In this document: positions 47,409-55,998 of the stretch, piece by piece
Numbering within the stretch: position 1 is the first letter of the stretch
Layout of the letters: every line of letters starts with the position of its first letter
Source: Vibrio cyclitrophicus
Lineage (GTDB): Bacteria > Pseudomonadota > Gammaproteobacteria > Enterobacterales > Vibrionaceae
Assembly (NCBI GenBank): GCA_023206055.1
Contig: CP065367.1
Span: 1,426,001 to 1,490,000, forward strand
Reading direction: 5' to 3'
DNA length: 64,000 nt
Made by a program: the position numbers and the translations under genes
Notes under the pieces: model-generated
What the model saw: the letters and a program-made list of their open reading frames with translations, nothing else
The model's database searches: none
Told to the model about the DNA's origin: nothing

Positions 47409-48386
47409 ATGAAAACACTATTTCCCCTTACTGCTGTCGCTTTATTCTCAACCAGCGTTATTGCCGCGCCAACTATCGTCACGGAAGATAATTTTGCTCA
47501 GGCATACACCAATATGCGTCTCGGTGCGGTAGTAGAGAAAGCTGGTGGTATCAATACATTCTTTGAGATGCCAGTACCGAGCAGCGTTCCAGAAGAGCAG
47601 TTCGTTGTACGAATGAATCGAGACACTTTTTATTCCGTTTCTGTCATCGATATGTCGAACGATGATGTCTACGTGACGGTTCCAGAAACTGACCAATATG
47701 TGTCATTGCAAGTCGTGGACGAAAACCACGAGACGCAACCAATGATCTACGGTTCAGGTCGTCATAAAATCAGTGCAAAAACCGACCACGCATTTGTCAT
47801 TGTCCGTGCTCTTGAAGATGATGCACGCCGTAACCTGAAAATTGAAACAGGCAGTGAGAAACCGTTTGAAGTAAAAGAGTGGGATATGGCGTCGTTCAGT
47901 GCCACGGATAAAGCTGGCAACATCGATTTCAGTGACGGATATGACCAATCAAAGGCGTTTGGTAACAAAGAAAGCGGCCAAACTGATTACATGAATTACG
48001 TTGGCGCAGCTGGCGGTTGGGGTGGTGCAATGGTTGAAGACAACATCTATCAAACCAGTCAGTACTTCGATGCGAATGCATGTTACGAGACGACTTTCAA
48101 AGATCCTAAGGCAGGATCATTCTGGTCGGCGACCGTATATAACGCTGATGGACGCATGTTCAACGACAAGGCCAATATTTCGAGTGAAATGGCCCCCGTG
48201 ATCAACAGCGATGGAACTTACACTCTCCGTTTCGGATGTGAAGGTCAGCCAAACAACATTCCAACTATGGACGGTAATAACACGGGTAAATTTAATGTTC
48301 TTATGCGCCACTACAATCCTAGCGAACCAGTGAGCAAAGGCGAGAAAGGCTACAACCCAGCGACGATGATTAAGAAAGCAGGTTGA
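47409..48386 (+). CDS. Exported DUF1254/DUF1214-type protein
   Basis: 325 residues. The signal peptide ends near SVIAA (about residue 20). The DUF1254-like N-terminal half has FVVRMNRDTFYSVSVIDM, and the DUF1214-like C-terminal half has FWSATVYNADGRMF. The fold is beta-rich and the protein should be periplasmic or secreted. Enzymatic role is unknown; the family is broadly distributed. It is controlled, probably, by the divergent LysR gene. Confidence 0.88.
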   Translation: MKTLFPLTAVALFSTSVIAAPTIVTEDNFAQAYTNMRLGAVVEKAGGINTFFEMPVPSSVPEEQFVVRMNRDTFYSVSVIDMSNDDVYVTVPETDQYVSLQVVDENHETQPMIYGSGRHKISAKTDHAFVIVRALEDDARRNLKIETGSEKPFEVKEWDMASFSATDKAGNIDFSDGYDQSKAFGNKESGQTDYMNYVGAAGGWGGAMVEDNIYQTSQYFDANACYETTFKDPKAGSFWSATVYNADGRMFNDKANISSEMAPVINSDGTYTLRFGCEGQPNNIPTMDGNNTGKFNVLMRHYNPSEPVSKGEKGYNPATMIKKAG

Positions 48387-48438
48387 TTTAAGTTGTTGGT
48401 TCTGATGAATAAAGTAGTCGAAGTCTCATTTAGAACAT

Positions 48439-48470
48439 TAAAAATAGCCGCTGATTAGTGGCTATTTTTT
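48439..48470. terminator. Terminator after the DUF1254 gene
   Basis: AAAATAGCCGCT, GATT, AGTGGCTATTTT with extra T. It differs from the terminator at 45063 by one base in the stem. Confidence 0.88.
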
Positions 48471-49025
48471 ATAAATCAACGATAGAGAAAGCGTTAGTTT
48501 TAAACTCACAAGTGATTATTTTTGAGTTACCGTATTTGCGAAATTAGCCAGTTACGGATTATCAGAAGTGTTGTTAATGTCTAATTTAGTGACAGACATT
48601 ACCTTCATTCATGGGGGCTTATCATAGAGTCAAGATCGCAGACTACACCGAAGCTCAATCGATTAATTGCACTACAAAACTGATACGGGTTACCTGTTTT
48701 ACTTAGTCCTAATCGACAAAATCTATGAATGTGTTGACTCAAATCGTAGTTGCGTTGAGGCTGAGGTCTTGGTGTGTAGATAGCTGTAAAGTTTGAAGCA
48801 TCGGAAAGTCGATACTCGTGATATTTGATTCTATGAAAATGTTGATGAGGTTGACGTACAAGCTGAAAGAAAAGTGACTGAATAAATACATAGATTGTGG
48901 CAGCGACGTTACATGCGGTAAAACACTGCAATTTCGTTTCATTCTCACTTCATTTATATGACAGAAAATTAAAGAGGAATTAAGTTAAGTTAGATTATAT
49001 CTAGTTTAACTACACGTAATTTTAA
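48471..49025. other. A/T-rich spacer before the phosphonate cluster
   Basis: No convincing gene. A leftward open frame at 48605-48931 (108 codons) is rich in His, Phe and Cys, has no ribosome site and matches no family I know. A single CTGTCAT heptamer on the minus strand (about 48958-48964) is not enough to call a Pho box. Confidence 0.45.
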
Positions 49026-49077
49026 TATTTCTACTTCAATATCCATTGTCATCAAATACAGCGATGAAGTAGAAATA
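49026..49077. promoter_or_regulatory. 13-bp perfect inverted repeat directly before the Fe-ADH start
   Basis: TATTTCTACTTCA (49026-49038) and TGAAGTAGAAATA (49065-49077) flank 26 bases and end 6 bases before the ATG at 49084. In RNA the right arm would cover the ribosome-binding region. As DNA, it could be a regulator site. Confidence 0.65.
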
Positions 49078-49083
49078 AAAATC

Positions 49084-50184
49084 ATGTGGCACTTTCAAAA
49101 TCCAGTTGAAATTATCAGCGGCGATAATGCATTAAGCGAATTACATTCCAGAATAAATGGGCGTAATTATTCAATAGTCACCTATGACAATGATGTATTT
49201 AAAACATATACAGAAGAAGTCATTCAAGCTATTGGTCACCAGCCTAACCATATTATTGATGGTGTAGTTGAAAACCCTCACTTTGATAATTTAAGTCTGC
49301 TTTGTGAACAATTAGCTAAACAAAAAGAGAGTACCGACGTTTTTGTCGCTCTTGGTGGCGGTTCAGTCATGGACACCGCAAAGGTATTGGCCGCCAGCAG
49401 TGGTGACTTCACCAATATCGCTGATTACCTGAAAGGTAAAGTAGATACGGACTCATTAACCTATCAAGAAATCATTGCCATACCGACAACGGCAGGCACA
49501 GGCAGTGAAGTGACGCATTGGGGAACCGTTTGGGACCCAGAAAATGACAAAAAATACTCTCTCGCCGACCCACGGCTATACCCTACAGCCACCATTGTAC
49601 ATGCACCGTTTACAGCGAAGCTTCCAGTATCTATCACTGTGAGCACTGGGCTTGATGCACTATCTCACGCACTTGAAAGCTTATGGAATAAAAATCGTAA
49701 TCCGATCAGTGCGGTTTTTGCTGTTACAGCATCAAAAGCGATCATCACTATATTGCCGGAACTGGTAAAACAACCTACAAACTTAACACTTAGAACCAAA
49801 ATGCAAGAAGCAGCTTTGATGGCTGGCCTCGCTTTCTCGAATACAAAAACCTCTATTGCCCACAACATGTCCTATGCGATCACACTAGAAAAAGGCACAG
49901 CACATGGCATTGCATGCAGCTTTACGCTACCCGCAATCATTCGTTCTATTGATACCAACGACCAAGAGCTCATCAACTATTTGGAAGATATTTTTGACTC
50001 AAGCATTGGGCAAGCAGCCAACAAAATGGAGCGATTTCTTAACGAGCTCAATATTAAAACAGACCCAATCAGTTACGGATACTCAAAAGAACAATGGAAT
50101 AGTTTAGTAGAGCAAGCGTCACAAGGCCAAAGGGGTAGAAATTTCTCAGGAAATATTAATCAACTTATTGCGAATTTTAATTAA
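49084..50184 (+). CDS. Phosphonate-associated iron-type alcohol dehydrogenase
   Basis: 366 residues. This group-III alcohol dehydrogenase has the nucleotide site ALGGGSVMDTAK (about 92) and metal-binding parts TGLDALSHALES, SIAHNMSYAI and KGTAHGIACS. It is first in a cluster whose second gene is phosphonatase. A subfamily of such enzymes is known to be tied to phosphonate genes, where it interconverts 2-hydroxyethylphosphonate and phosphonoacetaldehyde. In a catabolic cluster the oxidising direction is expected. The ribosome site is weak and partly inside an inverted repeat, suggesting controlled translation. Substrate is inferred from context. Confidence 0.87.
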   Translation: MWHFQNPVEIISGDNALSELHSRINGRNYSIVTYDNDVFKTYTEEVIQAIGHQPNHIIDGVVENPHFDNLSLLCEQLAKQKESTDVFVALGGGSVMDTAKVLAASSGDFTNIADYLKGKVDTDSLTYQEIIAIPTTAGTGSEVTHWGTVWDPENDKKYSLADPRLYPTATIVHAPFTAKLPVSITVSTGLDALSHALESLWNKNRNPISAVFAVTASKAIITILPELVKQPTNLTLRTKMQEAALMAGLAFSNTKTSIAHNMSYAITLEKGTAHGIACSFTLPAIIRSIDTNDQELINYLEDIFDSSIGQAANKMERFLNELNIKTDPISYGYSKEQWNSLVEQASQGQRGRNFSGNINQLIANFN

Positions 50185-50198
50185 CTTGGATTTATGAA

Positions 50199-51014
50199 AT
50201 GAAAACAGTAGAAGCAGTTATATTTGATTGGGCAGGAACCACGGTTGATTTTGGTTCTTTTGCTCCCACCACAATTTTTGTTGAAGCATTTAAAAAAGCC
50301 TTCAATTTCGAAATCACTCTAGGCGAAGCTCGTGGCCCAATGGGAATGGGGAAATGGGATCACATTCGTACGTTGGGCAACGATGAAGCAATCTCGGCAC
50401 GTTGGATTAAACGTTTCGGTGCACCTATGACAGACGAGCAAGTCACCGCCATTTACAATGCTTTCATGCCATTGCAAATAAAGAAAGTTCAGCAACCTGA
50501 ACATTCAAGCCTGATCCCCGGTGCTACTGAAACATTAGCGTTTCTTGCCCAGCACAACATCAAAGTCGGATCGTGTTCTGGCTACCCTCGTCCAGTGATG
50601 GAAGCACTTATCCCAGCTGCAGCAGCAAATGGTTATAGCCCCGATTGTGTCGTGGCGAGTGATGATCTTCGTGCCGGCAGCCGACCAGGCCCTTGGATGG
50701 CACTCCAAAACGTCATTGAACTCGGTGTGAATAGCGTTGCTCGATGCATCAAAGTCGATGACTCAGTGCCAGGCATAGATGAAGGGCTGAATGCTGGAAT
50801 GTGGACCGTCGGACTTTCCCTCTCTGGTAACGAAGCAGGATTCACGCTCAACGAATTCTTAGAAGCAACCGACGAACAGAAAGCCAATGCGCGCGAACTG
50901 GCGAGTAAAAAAATGCTAGATGCTAACGCGCACTACGTCATCGATACGATCGCAGACCTACCTGCTGTTATCACCGATATAAACCGCCGCATCGCTGCTG
51001 GCGAACGCCCTTAA
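50199..51014 (+). CDS. phnX: Phosphonoacetaldehyde hydrolase (phosphonatase)
   Basis: 271 residues, family-typical length. It cleaves the C-P bond of phosphonoacetaldehyde to acetaldehyde and phosphate. HAD motif I is FDWAGTT (Asp10 nucleophile, with Ala12 where most HADs have Asp). The Schiff-base Lys52 lies in RGPMGMGKWDH. Further motifs are GSCSGYPRPV and KVDDSVPGIDEG. Both the Ala and Lys are diagnostic. It lies 14 bases after the alcohol dehydrogenase. No phnW aminotransferase is present nearby, so the aldehyde probably comes from the dehydrogenase. Confidence 0.97.
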   Translation: MKTVEAVIFDWAGTTVDFGSFAPTTIFVEAFKKAFNFEITLGEARGPMGMGKWDHIRTLGNDEAISARWIKRFGAPMTDEQVTAIYNAFMPLQIKKVQQPEHSSLIPGATETLAFLAQHNIKVGSCSGYPRPVMEALIPAAAANGYSPDCVVASDDLRAGSRPGPWMALQNVIELGVNSVARCIKVDDSVPGIDEGLNAGMWTVGLSLSGNEAGFTLNEFLEATDEQKANARELASKKMLDANAHYVIDTIADLPAVITDINRRIAAGERP

Positions 51015-51040
51015 GACTAACAACTCGAAGATTGGACACC

Positions 51041-52186
51041 ATGGCAGATATACATCTTTCAAATATTAAAAAATCATTTGGTCAAACGGAAATCCTAAAA
51101 GGAATCAATCTTGATATAAAGGATGGTGAGTTTTTAACATTAGTCGGGGCTTCAGGCAGTGGGAAATCGACGCTTTTACGAATAATCTCAGGTCTCGAAG
51201 AGCAATCTGAAGGCCACATTCGCATCGGCGGTACCGACATTTCGGACAAGCGCCCTAAAGATCGCGACCTTGCTATGGTTTTCCAATCTTATGCGCTCTA
51301 CCCACATTTAACCGTGTGTGAGAACATGCAAGTTCCACTGAGAATGCGCATGCCACTTTGGCAACGGCTCCCGTTTGTCGACAAATTGAGTAACGAGAGC
51401 AAAGCTTCCGCTCAATCGATAGATAAGCGCGTTCAGGACGTTGCAGAACAACTGCACATTGAGCACCTACTTGACCGAAAACCCAGTGAACTTTCCGGTG
51501 GACAGTGTCAGCGCGTTGCATTGGGCCGTGCCATGGTCAGAAAGCCTTCAGCGTTTTTGATGGATGAACCTCTGTCCAACCTAGATGCAAAGCTGCGTGT
51601 TCACATGCGTGGTGAGTTAACTCAAATTCACAGAGACATCGGTACAACCTTTGTGTACGTCACTCACGACCAAGTAGAAGCAATGACCATGTCCGATCGC
51701 ATCGCACTTCTCGTAGAAGGCGAACTGATTCAGGTCGATACGCCAACCAATATGTATAACAACCCGAATCATCTCAAGGTTGCCGAGTTTATTGGTAGCC
51801 CTAAGATCAATACGATTCCAGCTCTGGTGGATGATCATGGCTCAATCATCTTTGACGGCCAAGCACTGGATAACGTCAAACTCAACGCCACCAAGTGTGA
51901 TGCTCCCATTACCATTGCGGTGCGCTCTGAAGACATGAAAATTGTGCCTAACGGCAAGATGCAGGCCTCTATCACCCATATTGAAAACATGGGGGGCGAG
52001 AAGATCATTTTTGCTGAAGCCAACTGGGCAAAAGGCAAAATCGCCATCAAAGTTTCAACCAAAGAAGCTGCCTACTTAGCACAAGGCGATACCATTTTTC
52101 TCGAGATGAATATCGAAAACCTCATGTACTTCAATCGAGATGGCAGCCGTATCCAGCAAATCAATATTATGATGGAGGCGGCATAA
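51041..52186 (+). CDS. ABC importer ATPase, UgpC/MalK type
   Basis: 381 residues from the ATG at 51041; a TTG nine bases earlier is less likely. Walker A is GASGSGKST, the Q-loop FQSYALYPH, signature LSGGQCQR (a Cys replaces the usual Q/R), and Walker B LMDEPLSNLD. C-terminal OB/TOBE domain (about 240-375), as in CUT1 sugar importers. It has an insertion of about 30 residues between the Q-loop and signature (WQRLPFVDKLSNESK). It energises the permease pair downstream. Confidence 0.92.
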   Translation: MADIHLSNIKKSFGQTEILKGINLDIKDGEFLTLVGASGSGKSTLLRIISGLEEQSEGHIRIGGTDISDKRPKDRDLAMVFQSYALYPHLTVCENMQVPLRMRMPLWQRLPFVDKLSNESKASAQSIDKRVQDVAEQLHIEHLLDRKPSELSGGQCQRVALGRAMVRKPSAFLMDEPLSNLDAKLRVHMRGELTQIHRDIGTTFVYVTHDQVEAMTMSDRIALLVEGELIQVDTPTNMYNNPNHLKVAEFIGSPKINTIPALVDDHGSIIFDGQALDNVKLNATKCDAPITIAVRSEDMKIVPNGKMQASITHIENMGGEKIIFAEANWAKGKIAIKVSTKEAAYLAQGDTIFLEMNIENLMYFNRDGSRIQQINIMMEAA

Positions 52187-52187
52187 C

Positions 52188-53117
52188 ATGTCTCAAGAAT
52201 TGGCCATACCGCTGCCATCCCAAAAGGTAAATAAGCTGACTCTAGGACAGAAGCGCGAGCAGCGCAGTGCTTGGCTTCTGACACTGCCCGCAGTGCTGCT
52301 CATGATGTTGTTCTTAATCGGTCCCATCATTGCGGTCATTACTTTGTCATTTACCGATTGGCAACTGGGAATGACTAGCTTCTCTTGGGTTGGCATTGAT
52401 AACTATGTCCAACTAATCAATGACGACACATTTTGGAAAGCACTTAAAAACACCCTACTTTATGTCGCTATCGTTTTGCCATTTTCGGTCATCGGTGGCC
52501 TTGCTATCGCCATTCTAATCGAAGCAAGACCTAGTGGAAAAAGTGTGTATCGAACTGCATTTTTCCTACCAGTAATGGGAACGTTGATCGCAATGTCGAT
52601 TGTTTGGGAATACATCCTGCAGCCTGATTTCGGTCTACTCAACATGATATTGGATCAACTCGGTATCGATGGCAAAAATTGGCTTAATGACAAGGACACC
52701 GTCATTTATGTACTCGCGGCTATCGGTATCTGGCATCAGCTTGGTTACAACATGGTTCTGTACATGTCAGGGTTGATGGCCATCCCCCCGCACCTCTATG
52801 AAGCGGCCGAAATGGATGGTGTTCCTAACGGTTGGTCACGCTTTAAACTCATTACATGGCCGATGTTAGGCCCAGTCACACTCTTCGTTCTGGTGATTTC
52901 TGCAATTAAAGCCTTTCAGGTATTCGATACCGTCGAAGTCCTCACTCAAGGCGGTCCAAGCAAAAATTCGGAAGTATTACTGCACCTTATGTACGTCGAA
53001 GGGTTCCAATTTTTCCGTACCAGTTACGCGGCTGCTATCACCGTTATCTTTCTGTTCATTGTGCTGATGATTACCGTTGTAAAAATGCGCTTTATGGAAA
53101 AGAAGGTTCACTACTAA
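52188..53117 (+). CDS. ABC importer permease 1, UgpA/MalF type
   Basis: 309 residues with six membrane helices (the first about 28-50). The EAA loop is EAAEMDGVPNGWSRFKLITW. It is a member of the CUT1 sugar/glycerophosphate group. One base separates it from the ATPase gene and one base overlaps the next permease. Confidence 0.92.
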   Translation: MSQELAIPLPSQKVNKLTLGQKREQRSAWLLTLPAVLLMMLFLIGPIIAVITLSFTDWQLGMTSFSWVGIDNYVQLINDDTFWKALKNTLLYVAIVLPFSVIGGLAIAILIEARPSGKSVYRTAFFLPVMGTLIAMSIVWEYILQPDFGLLNMILDQLGIDGKNWLNDKDTVIYVLAAIGIWHQLGYNMVLYMSGLMAIPPHLYEAAEMDGVPNGWSRFKLITWPMLGPVTLFVLVISAIKAFQVFDTVEVLTQGGPSKNSEVLLHLMYVEGFQFFRTSYAAAITVIFLFIVLMITVVKMRFMEKKVHY

Positions 53118-53944
53118 TGAAACGAATCGATTTATTTGGCCTCTTTCGCCACATCACACTCATTGCTTTGGCTTTGGCTTTCCTGCTGCCCTTTATTTGG
53201 ATGTTTCTGACTTCCATAAAGCCAGAGAGTGAGATCTTCTTAAATGAAATACGTTGGCTGCCAGAACGGTTCGCGGGCTATGAAAACTACAGCACAGCAC
53301 TGTCAGAAACCCCATTGCTTAAGTTTATGTTGAATGGCGTGATTGTCACCGTCGCCATTTTCTTAAGTCAGATAGCTGTTGCAGTCCCTGCCTCATACGC
53401 GCTGTCAAAGCTGCAGTTTAAAGGTAAGCAAGTGGTGTTTATCGCCATTCTTGCTTGCTTAATGATTCCACCACAAGCGGTATCTATCCCATGGTACCTA
53501 TTGATGTACAAATTCGGATGGTTGAACAGTTATGAAGGTTTAATCGCGCCGTTTTCTATCTCAGTCTTCGGCATCTTCTTAATGCGTCAGTTCTTTAACT
53601 CGGTTCCGGATGACCTTATTTCAGCCGCTCGTTTAGATGGATTCAGTGAATTCGGGATCATTTGGCGAATCATGGTACCCACCGCGATACCTGCATTAAT
53701 CGCTTTTGGCATCTTTTCAATCGTCGCTCACTGGAACGATTACTTCTGGCCTCTGATTATTGCCAACAGTCAGGATGTTTACACTCCACCACTGGGGGTC
53801 GTCGCTTTTAAGAGTGATGAAGCTGGTGATAATTATGGGCCGTTAATGGCAGCCGCAACCATCATCGTTGCACCGCTGATCATCGCCTATTTATGTGCAC
53901 AAAAACGCTTTATTGAAGGAATTACGATGTCTGGAATGAAGTAA
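53117..53944 (+). CDS. ABC importer permease 2, UgpE/MalG type
   Basis: 275 residues with six membrane helices. The EAA loop is SAARLDGFSEFGIIWRIMVP. The ATG overlaps the previous stop by one base. It completes the membrane channel. A 123-base gap separates it from the binding-protein gene. Confidence 0.92.
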   Translation: MKRIDLFGLFRHITLIALALAFLLPFIWMFLTSIKPESEIFLNEIRWLPERFAGYENYSTALSETPLLKFMLNGVIVTVAIFLSQIAVAVPASYALSKLQFKGKQVVFIAILACLMIPPQAVSIPWYLLMYKFGWLNSYEGLIAPFSISVFGIFLMRQFFNSVPDDLISAARLDGFSEFGIIWRIMVPTAIPALIAFGIFSIVAHWNDYFWPLIIANSQDVYTPPLGVVAFKSDEAGDNYGPLMAAATIIVAPLIIAYLCAQKRFIEGITMSGMK

Positions 53945-54067
53945 ATCCGCCTTACCCAAATACCTTTGAGCATTCCGAAAATGGCGCAGGTCATGGGCAT
54001 GCTCAAATCAACTAGACCAATAGTCCGAAGGAAAAGGGCTAATAAAATTGAAGTATCGGAGAATAAA

Positions 54068-55306
54068 ATGACACGTAAGTTTATCGCATTTGCCGCAATG
54101 GCCTTATCAACGTCAGCAATGGCTGACACGACCATTGTTGTGCAATACCCCTACGGCGAACTGTTTGATGGTCTGCATAAGCAATTGGCACAAGACTTCG
54201 AGCAGGCGAATCCTGATATCAAGGTTAAATTCCGCTCAAACTATGAGAACTACGAAGATGCCACGCAAAAAGTCATGCGTGAAGCGATCACGAATCAGTT
54301 GCCAGACGTTAGTTTTCAAGGGCTCAACCGCGTGTTGCCGTTATACGAACGTAACATCGCGGTTCCCCTTGATCAGTTCATTACTGATGAAGATAGAACC
54401 CAAAATGGCTACGACGACTCCATGATGTCTCCAAGCAAATTTGATGGGCAAACCTACGGCTTACCATTTGCCGTATCGATGCCAATTGTCTACTTCAATG
54501 CGGACTTAGTACAACAGGCAACGGGCGACGCTTCACTGCCAAATTCATGGAAAGATATTTACTCTGTCGCAGCCAAAATCAACGAGCTCGAAGGTAACCC
54601 AAAAGGCATGTACTACGACTGGAACATCACAGGAAACTGGCTGTGGTTATCTCTTGTCATGTCACAGGGCGGCGATATTTTACGTGACGGAAAAGTCGCA
54701 TTTGACGGAGAGGAAGGGCAATGGGCGATCAGCCAACTGGCTCAAATGCACACCAAAGCCGATATGCCAGACTACCAACGCAGAAGCGCAGAACGTTCGT
54801 TTGGTGCGGGTAACATCGGTATTTATGTCACGTCGACATCCAACTTAGCTATGTTCGAACGCTCTATTGGCGATAAGTTTGAACTGAAGACCGTCCAATT
54901 CCCAGAAGTACGTGATGGTGGCACTTTGCCAGTTGGTGGTAATGCGGTTGTTATGCTTGCTAAAGATAAGAAACAACAAGAAGCCGCGTGGAAATACATC
55001 AAGTACATCACTGGCCCAGAGGGAAATCAACAGATCCCACATTTTACGGGTTATATGCCGCCCAACCAAATAGCAGCTCAATCTTTAGACGCTTTTTATC
55101 AAGAGCGACCAAATCATAGTACCGCAGTATCGTCGCTGCCTTTGATGGACACGTGGGTTTCTTTCCCTGGTGCTAATGGTTTAAAAATTACCGACGTGAT
55201 ATCAGACGAACTTCACACAGTAGTATCTGGTGCGCGAGCTCAGGGTGATGAACCTAAGGCTGTACTCGAAGAAATGAGCAAGAAAGTAAATCAACTTTTG
55301 AACTAG
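54068..55306 (+). CDS. ABC importer binding protein, UgpB/MalE type
   Basis: 412 residues from the ATG at 54068, which follows CGGAGAA; open codons back to 53966 are not a signal peptide. The signal peptide ends STSAMA (about residue 18). Type-1 extracellular binding fold with DVSFQGLNRVLPLYERN and KFDGQTYGLPFAVSMPIVYF. UgpB-like proteins bind glycerophosphodiesters and MalE-like ones bind sugars. With phnX in the same cluster, a phosphonate ester of a sugar or glycerol is the most economical ligand (inference). A 12-bp hairpin follows the gene. Confidence 0.9.
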   Translation: MTRKFIAFAAMALSTSAMADTTIVVQYPYGELFDGLHKQLAQDFEQANPDIKVKFRSNYENYEDATQKVMREAITNQLPDVSFQGLNRVLPLYERNIAVPLDQFITDEDRTQNGYDDSMMSPSKFDGQTYGLPFAVSMPIVYFNADLVQQATGDASLPNSWKDIYSVAAKINELEGNPKGMYYDWNITGNWLWLSLVMSQGGDILRDGKVAFDGEEGQWAISQLAQMHTKADMPDYQRRSAERSFGAGNIGIYVTSTSNLAMFERSIGDKFELKTVQFPEVRDGGTLPVGGNAVVMLAKDKKQQEAAWKYIKYITGPEGNQQIPHFTGYMPPNQIAAQSLDAFYQERPNHSTAVSSLPLMDTWVSFPGANGLKITDVISDELHTVVSGARAQGDEPKAVLEEMSKKVNQLLN

Positions 55307-55314
55307 AAACCAAT

Positions 55315-55348
55315 AGGTCAGTTCCTCATTGCATTTAGGGGCTGACCT
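55315..55348 (+). promoter_or_regulatory. Stem-loop after the UgpB-like gene
   Basis: AGGTCAGTTCCT and AGGGGCTGACCT pair over 12 positions (two G-T) around a 10-base loop, with a weak T-run. It probably favours the binding-protein mRNA over the downstream genes. Confidence 0.7.
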
Positions 55349-55366
55349 TTGAATTAAGAGAGACAT

Positions 55367-55996
55367 ATGATTGTTTTTGATTTTGATGGGGTAATCTGCG
55401 ACAGCTTAGAAGTGTGCCGCAATGCGTGCCAATATGCTGTTGGTAAGCAGCACTCTCCCATACTCATTGAAACTAATCCGTTCCGATACTTAGACCCAGT
55501 GACATTTGAAACCCTTGCTTCTGAACTCGGGCTAAATGAGCCACAATTTGCTAGGGACGTGGGTGAGTTTGTGTCCAATAACAGTACTAAGACGACGTTC
55601 TTCTACGGCATTGACGCAGTAGTCCAACAACTATCTCAATCACACCGCCTATTCATCGTCAGTGCCAGTAATAGCGAAGCAGTGCGTCTCCAATTAGTGA
55701 GGCATGGTTTAGACTCCTATTTTGAAGATATTTTAGGGGGCGATAGACCTGGTAGTAAGAGTGAGAAAATCCTTGAACTGAAACGCACCCACTCAACGCC
55801 TGCGATTATGATTGGTGATTGCATTAGTGATATCAAAGCCGCACACGAGAGCAGTTCGCTATCCATTGCTGTGACTTGGGGGTGGCAATCACAGAGTTAC
55901 TTAGAACAGGCTAAACCGACGGCAGTCGCACAAAACGTTTCAGCATTAACATCAATAGTGCACCAACTATCCGACATATCTGAATTAATGGCTTAA
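55367..55996 (+). CDS. HAD-family hydrolase in the phosphonate cluster
   Basis: 209 residues. Motif I is FDFDGVIC (Asp8 and Asp10), motif II the serine in IVSASNSEAV, the lysine in PGSKSEKILEL, and motif III MIGDCISDIKAA. Layout and cap match phosphoglycolate-phosphatase-like enzymes. Unlike PhnX it keeps both catalytic Asp, so it is a phosphatase and not a second phosphonatase. It lies 2 bases ahead of the GpdQ-like gene. The substrate may be a sugar or glycerol phosphate freed from the imported ester (inference). Confidence 0.87.
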   Translation: MIVFDFDGVICDSLEVCRNACQYAVGKQHSPILIETNPFRYLDPVTFETLASELGLNEPQFARDVGEFVSNNSTKTTFFYGIDAVVQQLSQSHRLFIVSASNSEAVRLQLVRHGLDSYFEDILGGDRPGSKSEKILELKRTHSTPAIMIGDCISDIKAAHESSSLSIAVTWGWQSQSYLEQAKPTAVAQNVSALTSIVHQLSDISELMA

Positions 55997-55998
55997 TC

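Noticed and set aside
48605..48931. 108-codon leftward open frame in the spacer before the phosphonate cluster
   Set aside because: No ribosome site, unusual composition (His, Phe, Cys rich), no recognisable family, and A/T-rich surroundings typical of spacer.
48958..49060. Pho box upstream of the dehydrogenase-phnX cluster
   Set aside because: Only isolated heptamers (CTGTCAT on the minus strand, TTGTCAT on the plus strand) without an 11-base partner.
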